64,000 nt of DNA from Myxocyprinus asiaticus (GCF_019703515.2 NC_059348.1:24538156-24602155); one strand, 5' to 3'; counted from the first letter of the stretch, positions 1 through 12,342 are shown. Notes: generated from the sequence alone by a model not told the origin. Translations and numbers: made by a program.

Positions 1-691
1 AAGGTGTACACTACAGTCTTCAAAGACAAAGGACAACCGGCTCTAACAAGGATAGAAAGAGATGTGGAAGGCCAGATGTACAACTAAAGAAGAGGATAAG
101 TACATCAGAGTCTCTAGTTTGAGAAATAGATGCCTCACATATCCTCAGCTGACAGCTTCATTGAATTCTACCTGCTCAACACCAGTTTAATATACAACAG
201 TAAAGAGAAGACTTAGGGGTGCAGGCCTTATGGGAAGAATTGCAAAGAAAAAGCCTCTTTTGAAACAGAAAAACAAAAAGAAAAGGTTAGCGTGGGCAAA
301 GAAACAGACATTGGACAACAGATAATTAGAAAAGAGTGTTATGGATCTTAACCCCATTGAGCTTTTGTGGGATCAGCTAGACTGTAAAGTGCGTCAGAAG
401 TGCCCGACAAGACAGCCACATCTATGGCAAGTGCTACAGGAAGCGTGGGGTGAAATGTCACCTGATATCTTGACAAACTGACAGCTAGAATGCCAAGGAT
501 CTGCAAAGCTGAGAACTCTGTGAAGTAGTTTAAGAAAAATTACAAATTGTAATAGTAATTTTTCACGTTATTAATGTCCTGACTATACATTGTGATCAGT
601 TGAATGCCACTTTGGTGAATAGAAGTACCAATTTCTTTCCATAAGAGCAACATCTGTACATTATTCCAAACTTTTGGCTGCCAGTGTATAC
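1..691 (+). mobile_element. Tc1-like DNA transposon, degenerate, left end outside window
   Basis: Translation of the + strand gives broken Tc1-type transposase pieces. A helix-turn-helix-like stretch (DKYIRVSSLRNRCLT) lies near 95-140, and the C-terminal signature LNPIELLWDQL lies near 348-380, followed by a typical tail (EAWGEMSPDIL). The catalytic middle with the first Asp residues is missing and several stops occur, so it cannot encode a working enzyme. The right terminus reads CCAAACTTTTGGCTGCCAGTGTA near 668-691, a classic Tc1 inverted-repeat end followed by TA. It abuts the tail of a LINE (692 onward), consistent with insertion at a TA inside that LINE. The left inverted repeat lies outside the window. 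Confidence 0.85.
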
Positions 692-1310
692 AACAAATAC
701 ATACAAACATTTGAAATATACATATAAACATATATACAGTTATGTGCAAGGTGATTTAATATATTGTGCAGAAAAGGTAGGATGTGTCAAATAAATATAA
801 ATGGAATACAAATATGAATGAATAGTTGAATATGCACACGATTGTATTGCCACAATGGAGAGAAGTGGGGGAAGTTTTAACTGTTCATAAGGTGAATGGC
901 CTGAGGGAAGAAACTGTTCTTGTGCCTGACTGTTCTGGTGTTCAGTAGCGCCGGCCAGAGGGCAACAGTTCAAAAAGTCAGTGTGCTGGGTGAATGGGAT
1001 CCAAAGCAATTTTTCCAGCCCTTTTCCGCACTCTGGAGGTGTACAGTTCTTGGAGGGTGGGAAGTTGAGAACCAATAATCCATTAAGCTGTCCGGACTAT
1101 CCTTTGAAATCTTCTGATGTCTGACTTGGTAGCTGAATCAAACCAGACCTGAATGACTCCAGTGCTGTTTAGAATGGTGAGAGGGGTCTATGTTGGGGCA
1201 TTCCTCCTGAAGTCCACAATCATCTCCACTGTTTTGAGCGTGTTCAGCTCCAGGTTGTTTTGATGCACCAGACAGTTAGCTGTTCATCCTTCCTTTGGTA
1301 TGCAGACTCA
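692..1310 (-). mobile_element. Non-LTR retrotransposon 3' end (Rex/L2-like family), internally deleted
   Basis: Read on the minus strand this matches the 3' end of the LINE family also seen at 8888-11560 and 39795-40360. It has the reverse transcriptase tail around 1080-1300 (text shared with 9040-9310), then a short conserved C-terminal segment, including NSQAQEQFLPSGHSPYEQ, at about 880-960, and an AT-rich 3' UTR. A deletion joins the two coding pieces. It is a dead copy. The Tc1 remnant at 1-691 sits at its 3' side. Confidence 0.8.
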
Positions 1311-1314
1311 TCGA

Positions 1315-1525
1315 ACATGAACGTGTTGCAGGTTCAAACTCATGTAGGTAAACAGAGGATTGAAGACGTATAACTTTGCTCTATTAACACAATGCCCTTG
1401 AGCATGGCAATTAATCCCAGGTGCACCAGATCGACTGTCATTAGTGGAGGTCACTTTGAATGCATAAAAAGCATGTGGCAAGTAAAATAACCATAACAAC
1501 AACAAACAATTGCAGTAAGTCATGG
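1315..1525 (+). mobile_element. tRNA-derived SINE remnant
   Basis: The stretch CCTTGAGCATGGCAATTAATC, CCAGGTGCACCAG and TCGACTGTC near 1393-1440, followed by a CACTTTGAATGCATAAAAAGC-like tail, resembles the body of the common fish tRNA-related SINEs, whose tail normally reads like GATAAAAGCGTCTGCCAAATG. The tRNA head is poorly preserved. The identification is from memory of the family, so it is moderate. Confidence 0.55.
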
Positions 1526-1529
1526 CATC

Positions 1530-2487
1530 CACTCAGGTTATTGCTTCCTGCATTGCATGCCACATGTTTACTATAGCTTCTTCCATCAGCAGTGAGGGAT
1601 TTACATGTGATAAATGTAAGGAATCAGTCAGGCTGACGGAGAAGGTTAATGAGTTAGAGACACACATCCGAACGCTAGTGTAGGTCAGTAAAAAAAAAAA
1701 AGAGAAGCCGGTAGATACTGTTTTGGATGCGGGTTGAACAGCGAGCAACACACACACTTTGGTTCTGGCTGTAGAGCCCCCGCAGTAGGGCATTTGGGTG
1801 ATGTCTCGGCAGCATACTCGCTCAGCAAAGCAACACCACTCTCCCATTCCTATTAGGGTTTCCAATCGATTGTACCCACTCACTGAGAATCATGTTGAAA
1901 GCACCCTAGTTATAAGAGATTCTATTGTAAGGAACGTGGAATTAGAGACTCCAGCCACTATTGTTAAATGCTTTTCGGGGGCTAGGGCGTCTGACATCAG
2001 ATCAAATTTACAAGTGCTGTCTAATGCTAAACTTAGATTTTCTAAAATTGTTATTTATGTCGGCACTAACGATGTCCGGCTTCACCAGTCAGAGATTGTT
2101 AAAGAGGTGTATGAATGTCAGACACAGTAATATGCTCTGGCCCCCTCCCTGCTCGTCGTGGTGACGAGGTTTATAGTAGATTAGTGTCACTGAATGGCTG
2201 GATGAGTGGTGTCCAGAGTATAGCATAGGATTGATAGATTATATAGAATTGGAAGAGTTTTGGGGTAGACCTGACCTACTAAAGAGAGACGGACTCCATC
2301 CCTCTAAGTAAGGTGCCACTCTCCTCTCTAGTAATTTGGCTCATAGTCTTAATACTGATAGTATTTGACTAACTGGGGTCCAGGTCAGGAAGCAGACAAA
2401 CTGGCAAATCCGAAAGTCTGCTAGCTGCTTTGAGACATCACACAGGTCACATAAACTGCAACACAGAGACTGTATCACCTAGATATC
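1530..2487 (+). pseudogene. LINE ORF1 fragment with SGNH/GDSL-type esterase domain
   Basis: Translation of 1798-2340 shows an SGNH-hydrolase-like fold typical of ORF1 of some fish L2/CR1-group LINEs. Block I is TLVIRDSIVRNV (the catalytic GDS has become RDS), then CFSGARASD, then IVIYVGTNDVR (block III GTND), and after a frame change the terminal block GRPDLLKRDGLHPS-like (DGLHP; Asp-His of block V). Upstream near 1620-1680 there is a coiled-coil-like remnant (KCKESVRLTEKVNELE). Frameshifts and the GDS to RDS change show it is dead. ORF2 of the same element resumes at about 3691, after an intervening insertion. Confidence 0.8.
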
Positions 2488-3181
2488 ACAGAGACTAGGG
2501 TTGTGCCGACAGATGATGACCTCGGGGATCGACAATGGTCAGAGTGATCTCCAATAGCTGATGCCTTTGATGATGTCAAGACGATATTTGGCTCGTTTTC
2601 CTATTAATGTATTAAATTATTATTAGGCTATTATTATTATCAAATTAATATTTCAAATAATTTGCCCCGCGGCACACAGACACGCGCTTGAAGAAACACA
2701 CTTTATTATATTATCAAGCACAGATGACAGAAAAGGCGTCTATGCGCGTGCATGACATGCTGTTTGTACGGAGGCGTGCAGTCTCGTGGAACACGCGCAT
2801 GTAAAAGGTTCTCACTCTTTCTTTGTTTCTGTCTTCTGAATTTTTGTTGTTGCAAGAACAGCATCGTCTGTGAGTGCTGCAAATGACCTCAGACATCTCA
2901 GCTCAGGAGGTGCTTTGAGTTCAGTTCGCTTTATTCCCACAGAGCAGTTCATTGTGACCACAACTCTGCAGCCTATACACCTGTGATTAAAACATAAAAT
3001 AATACAAAAACACGTTCACCTCGAACCATGATTTATACTTCAGTGATTATCATCATTATAATTATTATTTTTACATTTATATTGTTTTTATGTCTTCATT
3101 TAAGTAATTTTCCGCCTGCATGTTTAGACGGATACAGTAAATGGAAAGGTGGTTTCTATATATATATTTAATTTTATATAT

Positions 3182-3263
<82 letters not shown>

Positions 3264-3690
3264 TTTTGATCACTTCATTATTTTAATTGCTTTTTTGTTT
3301 CATTTAGAGTGCAATTTGAATTTAGAAATTTATTTGATTTAAGTTTTTTGTTTTTTAAATAATTAAATTTTCAATGCAAAATTCACTAAAGCAAGAAAAT
3401 TCACCGATCCCTCAGCCCGGGGGTTGCCGATGTAATTGGATATCGTGAAGGAGGGAACAAAACACATGATATATTTTCAGACAACAGACAACGAAATACC
3501 CAACCGGTAGAGAATGCATAGATGAAGTAGATCCTTTGCCAAAGAGATGTTGCCCTTCACAACTGTTTAAAAGCCATCTTTCAAAAATATGAACACACAT
3601 TTTAACTGCACTTAATTTTTACCAGTTTCATTTGAATTTTTAGTTAAAATAAAAAGTTCAAAGTTTTAAATCAAGGTGCTTAATGAAAAT
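2488..3690. mobile_element. Probable non-autonomous DNA transposon splitting the LINE, with (TA)n core
   Basis: The LINE sequence stops near 2487 and resumes near 3691. The intervening 1.2 kb begins ACTAGGGTTGTGCCGACAGA, which looks like the end of a fish DNA transposon. It is followed by a G/C-rich stretch (CGCGTGCATG, ACACGCGCATG at 2740-2800) and a long TA tract. A matching right terminus was not found, so the exact borders and superfamily are open. No reading frame of interest. Confidence 0.45.
3166..3258. repeat. (TA)n dinucleotide repeat
   Basis: An almost uninterrupted TA run of about 80 bases flanked by TATATAAAATTATA-type sequence. It can cruciform and is likely unstable. Confidence 0.95.
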
Positions 3691-5880
3691 TACCCCACAG
3701 TACCACCTAGCGTCCAACCAGCGGTAATACCGGTGTTCATCAGTTTGAACATGGTGACTTCAACATTCACATAGATAATGAAAATGACACATTGGGATTA
3801 GCGTTTATCGATATTCTCAACTCTCTTGGAGTCAGACTAAATGTGACTGGACCAACTCATCGCCATAATCATACGCTAGATTTAATTCTGTCATATGGAT
3901 TTGATGTTGATTCTATAGAAATTCTGCCACAGAGCAATGCCATCTCAGATCATTACCTCGTCTCTTGTATGTTGTGATCAAATAATGTTACTCAATCTAC
4001 ACCACACTATCATTCAGGTAGAACAATTCTTTCAACCACTAATGATAGCTTCACTAATAATCTTCCAGATTTATCTCATATACTAAGTATGCCAAAAAGT
4101 CTAGAAGAAATTGAGAACTGTCTTCTTTAGCACTCTTGATAGTGTTAAAGAAAACTAAAGAAAAAAAGCCCTGCATCATTGTAAAATAAATCACACTCAT
4201 GCTCTCAAGAGAGCAGCACGGAAAATGGAGAGCAAGCGGAAGAATAAAAAATTAGAGGTATTTCACGGTGCATGGAAGGATAGTGTCTGTAGCTACAGAC
4301 AGGCACTAAAAGCTGCCAGGTCAGCATATTTTAGCAAACTCATAGAAAATAACCACAATAATCCTAGGTGTTTATTCAGTACTGTGGCTAAATCGGTTAG
4401 GAATAAAGCCTCAACTGAACCAGAAATTCCATCGCAGCACAATAGTAATGACTTCATGAATTTATTTACTGATAAAACTGAAATCATCAGAAATAAAATT
4501 GGAATTATGCAATCGTCTGTCACAGTACCTCAAAAAACAGTGTCTCATAATTTTCCTTACAAACAATTTCAGTCCTTCGCTATCATAGGTCATGAAGAGC
4601 TAACAAAACTTATCGAAACATCAAAAGCCACATCATGTATGTTAGATCCGATACTAACTAAGCTCTTAAAAGAAGTATTCCCTGCAATCTCTGAACCTCT
4701 TAATATTATTAACTCAAACCACTTATAAAAGAAGCCACAGCTTGATCCTGGAGAATTGGCTAATTATAAACCTATTTCCCATTTATGTTGAAAAGGACTG
4801 TGTATGTATGCATGTGTATGTGTGTGTACATATATATATTAGTCTTATTGTGTATTCTGTATATACTTTATTTTCTATTCAATTCAATTTTTATTTATTT
4901 ATTTTATTATTATCTGTCTTGTTGCTGTTTTATATTGTTGTGCACTGGAAGCTCCTGTCACCAAAACAAATTCCTTGTATGTGTATATATATACTTGGCA
5001 ATAAAGCGGATTCTGAAAATACTAAAAAAGTTAGTGTCCTCCCAATTATGTTCATTTCTACAGAGAAATAGTATACATGAACAATTTCAGTCAGGATTTA
5101 GGCCCAATTAAAGAGACTGCACTTATCAGAGTTACAAATGACTTACTCTTATCATCTGATCGCGGCTGCATTTCTCTTCTAGTGCTTTTAGATCTTAGTG
5201 CTGCCTTCGACACCTTAGATCACGACATTCTCTTGAATAGGCTGGAGAATTATGTTGGCATTTGTGGACTTGCATTAGCATGGTTTAGGTCCTATTTAGC
5301 AGACCGCTACCACTTTGTCTGTGTAAATGAGGAATTGTCAAATCACACAAAAGTTAAATATGGAGTGCCACAGGGATCAGTTTTAGGGCCTCTGCTTTTC
5401 TCCTTATATATGCTTCTCCTGGGAGATATTATCAGAAACCATGGAATAAGTTTCCACTGTTATGCTGATAATACCCAACTTTATATTTCTTCTAAACCCT
5501 ACAAAACTTCACAATTCTCCAAATTAACAGTGTATCAATGAAATCAAAGATTGAATGGCCAGAAATTTCCTTCTACTCAACTCCGACAAAACAGAGTTAC
5601 TAAAAACCTCTAAAAAATAAGATTATTGTAATTCATTACTGGGAGGATGTCCAGCAAGTTCAATAAATAATCTTCAATTGGTCCAAAATGCAGCAGCCAG
5701 AGTGCTGACTAGAACCAAGAAATAAGATCATATTAGCCCCATTTTATCATCGTTACATTGGCTACCTGTTAAATGTCGTATTCATTTTAAAATTTTGTTA
5801 ACTACGTACAAAGCTTTGAATGGTCTAGCTTCGCAGTGCTTAAGTGACCTTCTACCACGCTACACACTGATCAGCCACAA
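3691..5880 (+). pseudogene. LINE ORF2 (endonuclease plus reverse transcriptase), L2-like, degenerate
   Basis: The + strand shows the end of an APE-type endonuclease: GDFNIHID near 3749, VTGPTHRHNHTLDLI near 3846-3890 and the SDHYLVS motif near 3946. The thumb/linker region follows (4225-4728). The reverse transcriptase core lies at 5077-5541: [16 protein letters not shown] (motif A), [17 protein letters not shown] (motif B) and CYADNTQLY, where the catalytic YADD has become YADN. The C-terminal part continues to about 5865 (LPVKCRIHFKILL, ALNGLASQCL). Stops, frameshifts and an inserted LINE tail (4798-5022) make it inactive. It probably belongs with the SGNH ORF1 at 1530-2487. Confidence 0.88.
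4798..5022 (+). mobile_element. 5'-truncated LINE 3' tail inserted in the L2-like ORF2
   Basis: The piece ends GCACTGGAAGCTCCTGTCAC, AAATTCCTTGTATGTGTA, CTTGGCAATAAAGCGGATTC. This is the 3' terminus also present (reverse strand) at 39795-39880. It interrupts the RT N-terminal region between PISH-like residues (about 4775) and [13 protein letters not shown] (about 5030). This is typical target-primed insertion of a truncated 3' end. Target-site duplications are not clear. Confidence 0.8.
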
Positions 5881-6272
5881 CATTAAAACCACCTGCCTAA
5901 TATTGTGTAGTTCCCCCTCATGCTGCCAAAACAGCGCCAACCCGCTATTCTTCTGACCACAATTGTACAGAGTGGTTGAGTTACCATAGACTTTGTCAGT
6001 TCGAACCAATCTGGCCATTCTCCGTTGACCTCTCTCATCAACAGAGCGTTTCCATCTGCAGAACTGCCACTCACAGGATGTTTTTGGTTTTTGGCACTAT
6101 TCTGAGTAAATTCTAGAGACTGCTGTGTGTGAAAATCCCGGAGATCAGCAGATACAGAAATACTCAAACCAGCCCATCTGGCAGCAATAATCATGCCATG
6201 GTCCAAATCACTGAGATCACATTTTTTCCCCATTCTGATGGTTAATGTGAACATTAACTGAAGCTCCTGACC
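5867..6272 (-). mobile_element. Tc1-like transposon remnant with deleted core
   Basis: The plus-strand left end CTGATCAGCCACAACATTAA is a known fish Tc1-type inverted-repeat end. On the minus strand the frame starting near 6254 reads MGKKCDLSDLDHGMIIAAR, then GLSISVSADL. This is the N-terminal DNA-binding region of that transposase group, followed by shifted frames and then directly by the extreme C-terminal text (near 5900-5940). The catalytic core is absent and the opposite inverted repeat is missing after 6272. Confidence 0.82.
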
Positions 6273-8887
6273 CGTATCTGCATGCTTTTATGCACAGACA
6301 TCACTTCTGTCTATTACGATGGACTTCAGGGGATGAACTAATGCCAACTCCAACCATCAGACATGGGGTACTTCATATGCCACTGCCTGAACCTTGGACT
6401 TAGAATAGACCTCACCAAAATGATCTGACGGTTGAACTGCAATGCACCTCACTGAGGGTCAGATTGTTCCTTTCGCCGTCAGTCAGAGCAGGTGCATCAG
6501 AAGCTTCTAGGGTACTCGAGGCAAATCTAAGGGGACAATGATCTCCCTAGATCACTCTACTCAGTTTTCAGATATAAAACCTTCAGGCTGAAAATCGTGC
6601 ACTGACTACAATGATAGTGTGTGGTTACATGCACATCACAGAATCAAATAACAGGAAAAAGAAATGCGCAAACAGTGCTCAGAAAATACATGAACTCCCC
6701 AATCTGCAGAGAGAACTTGTACAGTTAGATAATGTGTAAAGTTAACGTTTCTGTACACAACACTTAAAACAGGCTTCTTGCTACACAACTTGAGGGACAA
6801 CATGTGGTTCAATGAGGGACTGTAGACATTTGTTTGTTGAATGGAAACACAAAAGTACTTGTACCCACAGTAGTGCAATTACCAAGTTATTTCATAAACG
6901 AAAGAAAAAGGGTTTTTAAAAACCCTGAAGGTGCACAAAGCTTAGTTTCCAAAACACATTTCCACACAAAACATTCAAGATATTACGGCGCTAAATTGTT
7001 TAAAACCTTATGTTAACATTTTCGTGTATATATATGCTCAAATTTCTATTTATTTTAATTGACTGCATTAAGTTTCTCTGTACAGATATCGACAGACTTG
7101 GTCTTTCTCTCAACGGAGCTCCACCCAGACAAACAACAAAAGACCCACTAACCAACGCCACATCAGACTGCAGGAAAGATTTACAAACCATTTAAAAATT
7201 TTTAGAAAATTAAATTACATTTGCAATGATTAAATCTAAAATTTTGGATCTTGAAAATGGCAAGCATCACCTCAACATTGACCTTCTGATCATTCATGAT
7301 CAGAAGGTCAATGCAACCTGACGTGATTTTCTATTTATAAGAGTAAAAGTATTAGAATGCAGGTTTTAAATGCGGACAAACAAATAAGTAGAACAAAGGA
7401 TGCATGGACCCATAATCTCCAACCCCCCACAAGTAGTGACCCCACTAGAGTTTGAAGCACAGACACTCTCCCTGATACTTGGAGAAAAAAAAAAATTCTT
7501 GCAAGCAGAGAAACATTAATAGCTGAATCGATCAGCTAAAATGTACAAACTTGTGCAAAATCAATCTTACCTTGCTTCTCACTTCAGCAGATAAACCATA
7601 TGCAGGGCCCTTGTTGAACTGAGTCATTGTCTTTTATTTCACGTGGATTTGCACGAAAGAATCGATCAGAAATTTTCCAAATCCTTGTTTTCTCACAATC
7701 TGTGAAAAAAATAAAAATAAAAAATCCTTGGCACAATTTAAGATGAAGACAACAAATCCGTAAATTTAGGCTAGTCAAATATGACTGCCACTTTCCCCAG
7801 ATAAGCGGATGCACTAAACTCTTGCAGCAGTAAAGACTAAAGAGCGCAGCAGCAACGCTGCCCAAGTCCAATAATTGTGTCTGTCTGCGTCCTGCAAGAC
7901 TACAAGGAACACCCACTTCACGACACGCCCACTACACATAACACCCCCTTGGATCATCAAGCGATTCTGTTGGCTACAAGAACTTTCAAAATCCAATGCA
8001 ATCGCTTTATGATTCTCTCTTAACTCTTTCAATAAGACAAAGAATAACTTTTAAATTGATGTCACATACCATATTAATAAAATTGTCACATATCGTATTA
8101 ATAAACAGAAGATATAAATGGTAAAGTGAACTTATTTGTTTAAAGTGAAAGTGCTCTTTACTGTTTTACTGATGGTGTTTGTACCATTTTTACTTGTTCA
8201 ATAATATATATATATATATAAATGGTAAAATATTTTTTTTTCTTTTCTGTTTTCTTCAGTTACCTTACAAGCTAATCGGTTAGCCTATTAGCTTAGCATA
8301 CAGCTAACGTCTTCTCCTCTCTATATTCATTACATTTCCCCTCACTGTCGCCACCTAGTGATATGGCGGTATGATTGTTTTCAAAATAACTTTTTATTTG
8401 CAGTATATTTAATGATTTTACAAACTTTTCATTTTTTTAAATCTTTATGGTTAGGTTTAGAGTCATGGATAGGTGTATGTATAAGCTTGCTGCGAGACTC
8501 CAAATAAACAAACAAACATAGTGAATGAATGTGGCATCCAACTGTTCCAAGACTTCATGATTTCGCTGTTTTTTTGGTTGTTGTTGTTGTTGTTTTTGAG
8601 GGGGCGTGCCTTGTAGTGGGCATGTCTTTATAGTAGTCTTGCAGGATGCAGACAGACCCTTCTCACTCTACCAAGCAGGAATACATTTACAAATTCTACT
8701 ATGGTGAAGTCTTCGCTCATGAATATCAATTAGCTCAGGTGACGTTATCCCAGTGGGCCTTGCTGAATGGCTAAAAGGCAGACTTTCATTTGTGGATGCT
8801 AGGAAACTCAAGAATGTTTAACAAATCAGACTGAATGTTTAATTATATTAAAGCATTAATTTAATACTAATGCATTTACAAGCTTTT
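6273..8887. other. Non-coding stretch, no gene recognised
   Basis: Short open frames only, none with recognisable domains. Contents seen: a perfect hairpin at 7277-7312; a close direct repeat (GTCACATAYCRTATTAATAAA) at about 8060-8104; a short TA run near 8205-8220; and a TTG-rich run near 8580. Parts such as 6440-6540 and 8600-8700 look like worn dispersed repeats, but I cannot name them. Confidence 0.6.
7277..7312. repeat. Perfect 16-bp inverted repeat with 4-base loop
   Basis: The arm ATTGACCTTCTGATCA (7277-7292) is exactly complementary to TGATCAGAAGGTCAAT (7297-7312) around the loop TTCA. The function is unknown. It is not followed by a T-run and no gene is adjacent. Confidence 0.9.
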
Positions 8888-11560
8888 AGTCACTTGTATA
8901 CACTCAGATACCAGCCTCTGCGGCTCTACCGTAGGAGAGTCCGTTCCAGAGACTATTTAGCAGAGACGGGCCACTTCTATTTAAATGAACTGTCCTTTGT
9001 GGTCTTCTGATGTCTGATTTCGTAGCTGAACCAAACCAGACAGTTATTGAAGTGCAGAGGACAGACTCAATAACTGCTGAGTAGAACTGTATCAGCAGCG
9101 CCTGTGGCAGGTTGAAGTTCCTCAGCTGGCGAAGGAAGTACAACCTCTGCTGGGCCTTTTTCACAATGGAGTCAATGTGGGTCTCCCACTTCAGGTCCTG
9201 TAAGATGGTAGTGCCCAGGATCCTGAATGACTCCACTGCTGCCACAGTGCTGTTTAGAATGGTGAGGGGGGACAGTGTTGGGGTGTTCCACTAAAGTCCA
9301 CAATCATCTCCACTCTTTTGAGCAGAGTGTCTGCTAACTAGAATGTTGTCTGCTAACTTCAAGAGCTTTACAGAGAGGTCCTTGGCGATGCAATCATTGG
9401 TATACAGAGAGAAGAATAGTGGGGAGAGCACACATCCCTGGGGGGCACCAATGCTGATTGTACACATGCTGGAAGTGAATTTCCCCTGTCTCACAAGCTG
9501 CTGCCAGAAAGCTGGTGATCCACTGACAGATAGACATGGGAACAGAGAGTTGGTGTAATTTAGTCCAGAGAATAGCTGGGATGATGGTATTGAAAGCTGA
9601 ACTGAAGTTGACAAAAAGGATCCTTGCATATGTCCCTGGTCTGTCCAGATTTTGCAGGATATGAAGCAATCCCATGTTGACTGCATCATCCACAGACCTG
9701 TTTGCTTGATAAGCAAATTGAAGGGGATCTATAAAGGGTCCAGTGATGTCCTTCAGGTGGGAAAACACCAGTATCTCAAATTATTTAATGACCACAGATG
9801 TCAGAGCAACAGGTCTGTTGTCATTAAGTCCTGTGATTTTGGGGTTCTTTGGGACAGGAATGATGATGGAGCATTTGAAGCAGCATGGAACTTCACACTG
9901 CTCCAGTGATCTATTGAAGATCAGTGTGAAGATGGGGGCCAGCTGGTTAGCACAGGATTTTAGACAAGTGGGTGAAACACCGTATGGGCCCTGTGCTTTC
10001 CTTGTCTTTTGTTTCCAGAAGACACGGCACACCTTCTCTTCACAGATCTTAAGTGCAGGTTGAGTAGCAGGAGGGGGAGGAGTGGGGTTGCAGGAGGTAT
10101 TGATGTTTGTGTGAACTGAATGTCAGAGCGGGTGTGGGTTGAGACTGGGCCTTTCAAATCTACAGTAAAACACATTCAAGTCTTCAGCCATTTGTTGGCT
10201 CCCTACAATATTGGGGGATGGTGTCTTGAAGTTAGTAAAGACGTTTAGGCCTCTCCACACTGATGCAGGGTCATTAGCTGAAAACTTGTTTTTCAAAGTA
10301 GCTTCTTTTAGCCACTCTGATTTCCTTATTCAGTGTGTTCCTGACCTGATTGTATAAGATTTTATCCCCACTTCTGTAAGCATCCTCTTTTGCCTGTTGA
10401 AGTTACCAAAGTTTTGCTGTAAACCATGGTTTGTCATTGTTGTATGTTATATAAGTCCTAGTAGGAATGCACATGTCCTCACAGAAACTGATATATGATG
10501 TCACAGTATCTGTGAGCTCGTCCAGATTTGTGTCTTCAGCCTCAAATCCAATCCAATCAGTGCAGTCAAAGCAGCCTTGTAGTTCCAGCTCTGCTTCATT
10601 GTCCATCTCCTACAGTTTTTACTACAGGTTTAGCTGATTTTATTTCTGCCTGTAGGTTGGAAGAAGATGAACCAGACAGTGATCAGATAGTCCCAAAGCT
10701 GCTCTAGGGACAGAGCGATATGCATCCTTTATTGTTGTGTAGCAATGATCCAGTATATTTCCATCTCTGGTGGGGCATGGAATGTGCTGCCTCTATTTTG
10801 GCAGTTCACGGGTGAGGTTAGCTTTATTAAAATCTCCCAGAATAATAATAAGTGAGTCCGGTATTGTTGTTCTGTGTCTGTGATGTGATCAGCTAGCTGT
10901 TGCAGCACGGCATTCAAACATGTGTGTGGAGGAATATAAACACTCACCAGAATAAATGAGGAAAACTCCCACGGTGAGTAGAAAGGCTTACAGTTGATAA
11001 AGAGCCATTCCAGATTTGGACAGCACTTCTTTAACGTTGTTACATCTGTACACCAACTTTCACTGATGTAAAAGCATGTTCCACCGCCTCTCGTTTTCCC
11101 CATTAACTCCGCAATGCGATCCGCTCTGAACAGCTGAAAGCCTGGCAGATGTAACGCACTGTCCGGAATGGCTTCACTCAGCCAGTTTCTGTGAAGCACA
11201 AGGCAGAGTTTGTAAAGTCCTTGTTTGTACGGGTGAGGAGATGTAGTTCATCCGTTTTGTTAGGGAGATTCGCTAGATGAATACTCGGCAGCATTGTTCG
11301 AAAGCCGCGCTGACGAAGCTTGACCAACACAGCTGCCCCTCAGACAAAAATGTCCAGTAAAGCGTCCGAATAGTCCAAAACTGGGCATAGATTGTCTGTT
11401 ATGTGCTGCCGAATGTTCAGCAGTTCTTCCCTGATAAAACTGATTGGAAAAAATTTGTAAACACAGGACAAACAAACAAAAACAACAAAAGAACTGGAGA
11501 GCTCCACACCGAGGCTGCCCTCCGCAGCGCCATCTTGATATCTTGAAAACATCTTAAAAA
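8888..11560 (-). pseudogene. Non-LTR retrotransposon (Rex/L2-like), endonuclease and RT, degenerate
   Basis: Read from 11560 downward. The endonuclease domain lies at 11199-10729 (YIPPHTCLNAVLQQLADHI, then LLLFWEILIKL where an ILGDFN-like motif is expected). A linker with CIPTRTYITYNNDKPWFTAKL is at 10500-10403. The reverse transcriptase lies at 10063-9290: AQGPYGVSPTCLKSC, FAYQANRSVDDAV, ILFVNFSSAFNTI (motif A), GAPQGCVLSPLFFSLY (motif B) and LADNILVS where FADD is expected. The RT C-terminus is FRILGTTILQDLKWETHID and FLRQLRNFNLPQALL at 9240-9090. Stops and frameshifts are numerous and both catalytic sites are damaged. The native 3' tail is missing, so the copy is truncated near 8888. Confidence 0.9.
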
Positions 11561-12278
11561 GATAAAATTTAGAAACATTCTAAATCAGACATCTGCTGAA
11601 TTTCTTATTGACATCCTAGATGAAACATCTTATAGACATATCGCAGATAAGAAAACAACCAAAAATATATATCTTCCAGATGTAAACACACATCAAATAG
11701 AAGACTGGGTGATGGTCAACTTGGTTCACTCCAAAAAGATTGTAAAGTGTAAAACATGTTGATTAATGGACAGGCGGTTTAATCATTAAGTGACAAGCTG
11801 TTTCCTCACAAAAGCAATTTATTCAGGGTACTGAAGCATCTTGTCCCCTGACATGCATTTAAAAATAGCTTCTGGTCTTGCCAGTGTACCGCGGCGTTCC
11901 GGGGAGGGGCGCTGGCTGAACGCTCCAAGATGGTTACCAAGCAAAGTCAGATGACTTAAATATTATTCATAATCTGAAGCCTTTGCCATAGTAGGACTAG
12001 TAATTTTTGCATATATTATGCAATAAATCTCTATGGGAAGGCAGATCCGACTGTGCATTATTAAAGCAGAGTTACAACAGACAAATTGCTAATATGTAAA
12101 TATGAATGAAGAAAATAGACAAACTTCTTCCCTATGTTTTTTATTTAATTTTTTAATAATAGCCTACATTTGTTTCAAGAACTGTCCACTAAAGCCTTTT
12201 TATGGATTTTTTGAGAGCAAACACATTAGGGGATTTCCTTTCTTAATATAGCCTAAGGTTAGTAATAATAATAATAAC
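11561..12278. repeat. Dispersed repeat, inverted partner at 39190-39600
   Basis: Within 11745-11990 the text GACAGGCGGTT, AAGCTGTTTCCTCACAAAAG and CGCGGCGTTCC, followed by CTCCAAGATGGT, reappears in opposite orientation around 39200-39370 (GAGGAAACAGCTCATCACTT, ACCGCCTGTCC). This marks a dispersed transposon-like repeat of which two copies lie in the window. The rest (11561-11740, 12000-12278) shows no gene. Confidence 0.6.

Positions 12279-12342
<64 letters not shown>
12279..12342. repeat. (AAT)n/(ATT)n trinucleotide repeat forming a palindrome
   Basis: About ten AAT units run directly into about ten ATT units, with the switch near 12310. The whole block is self-complementary and could fold into a single hairpin with almost no loop. 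Confidence 0.95.
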
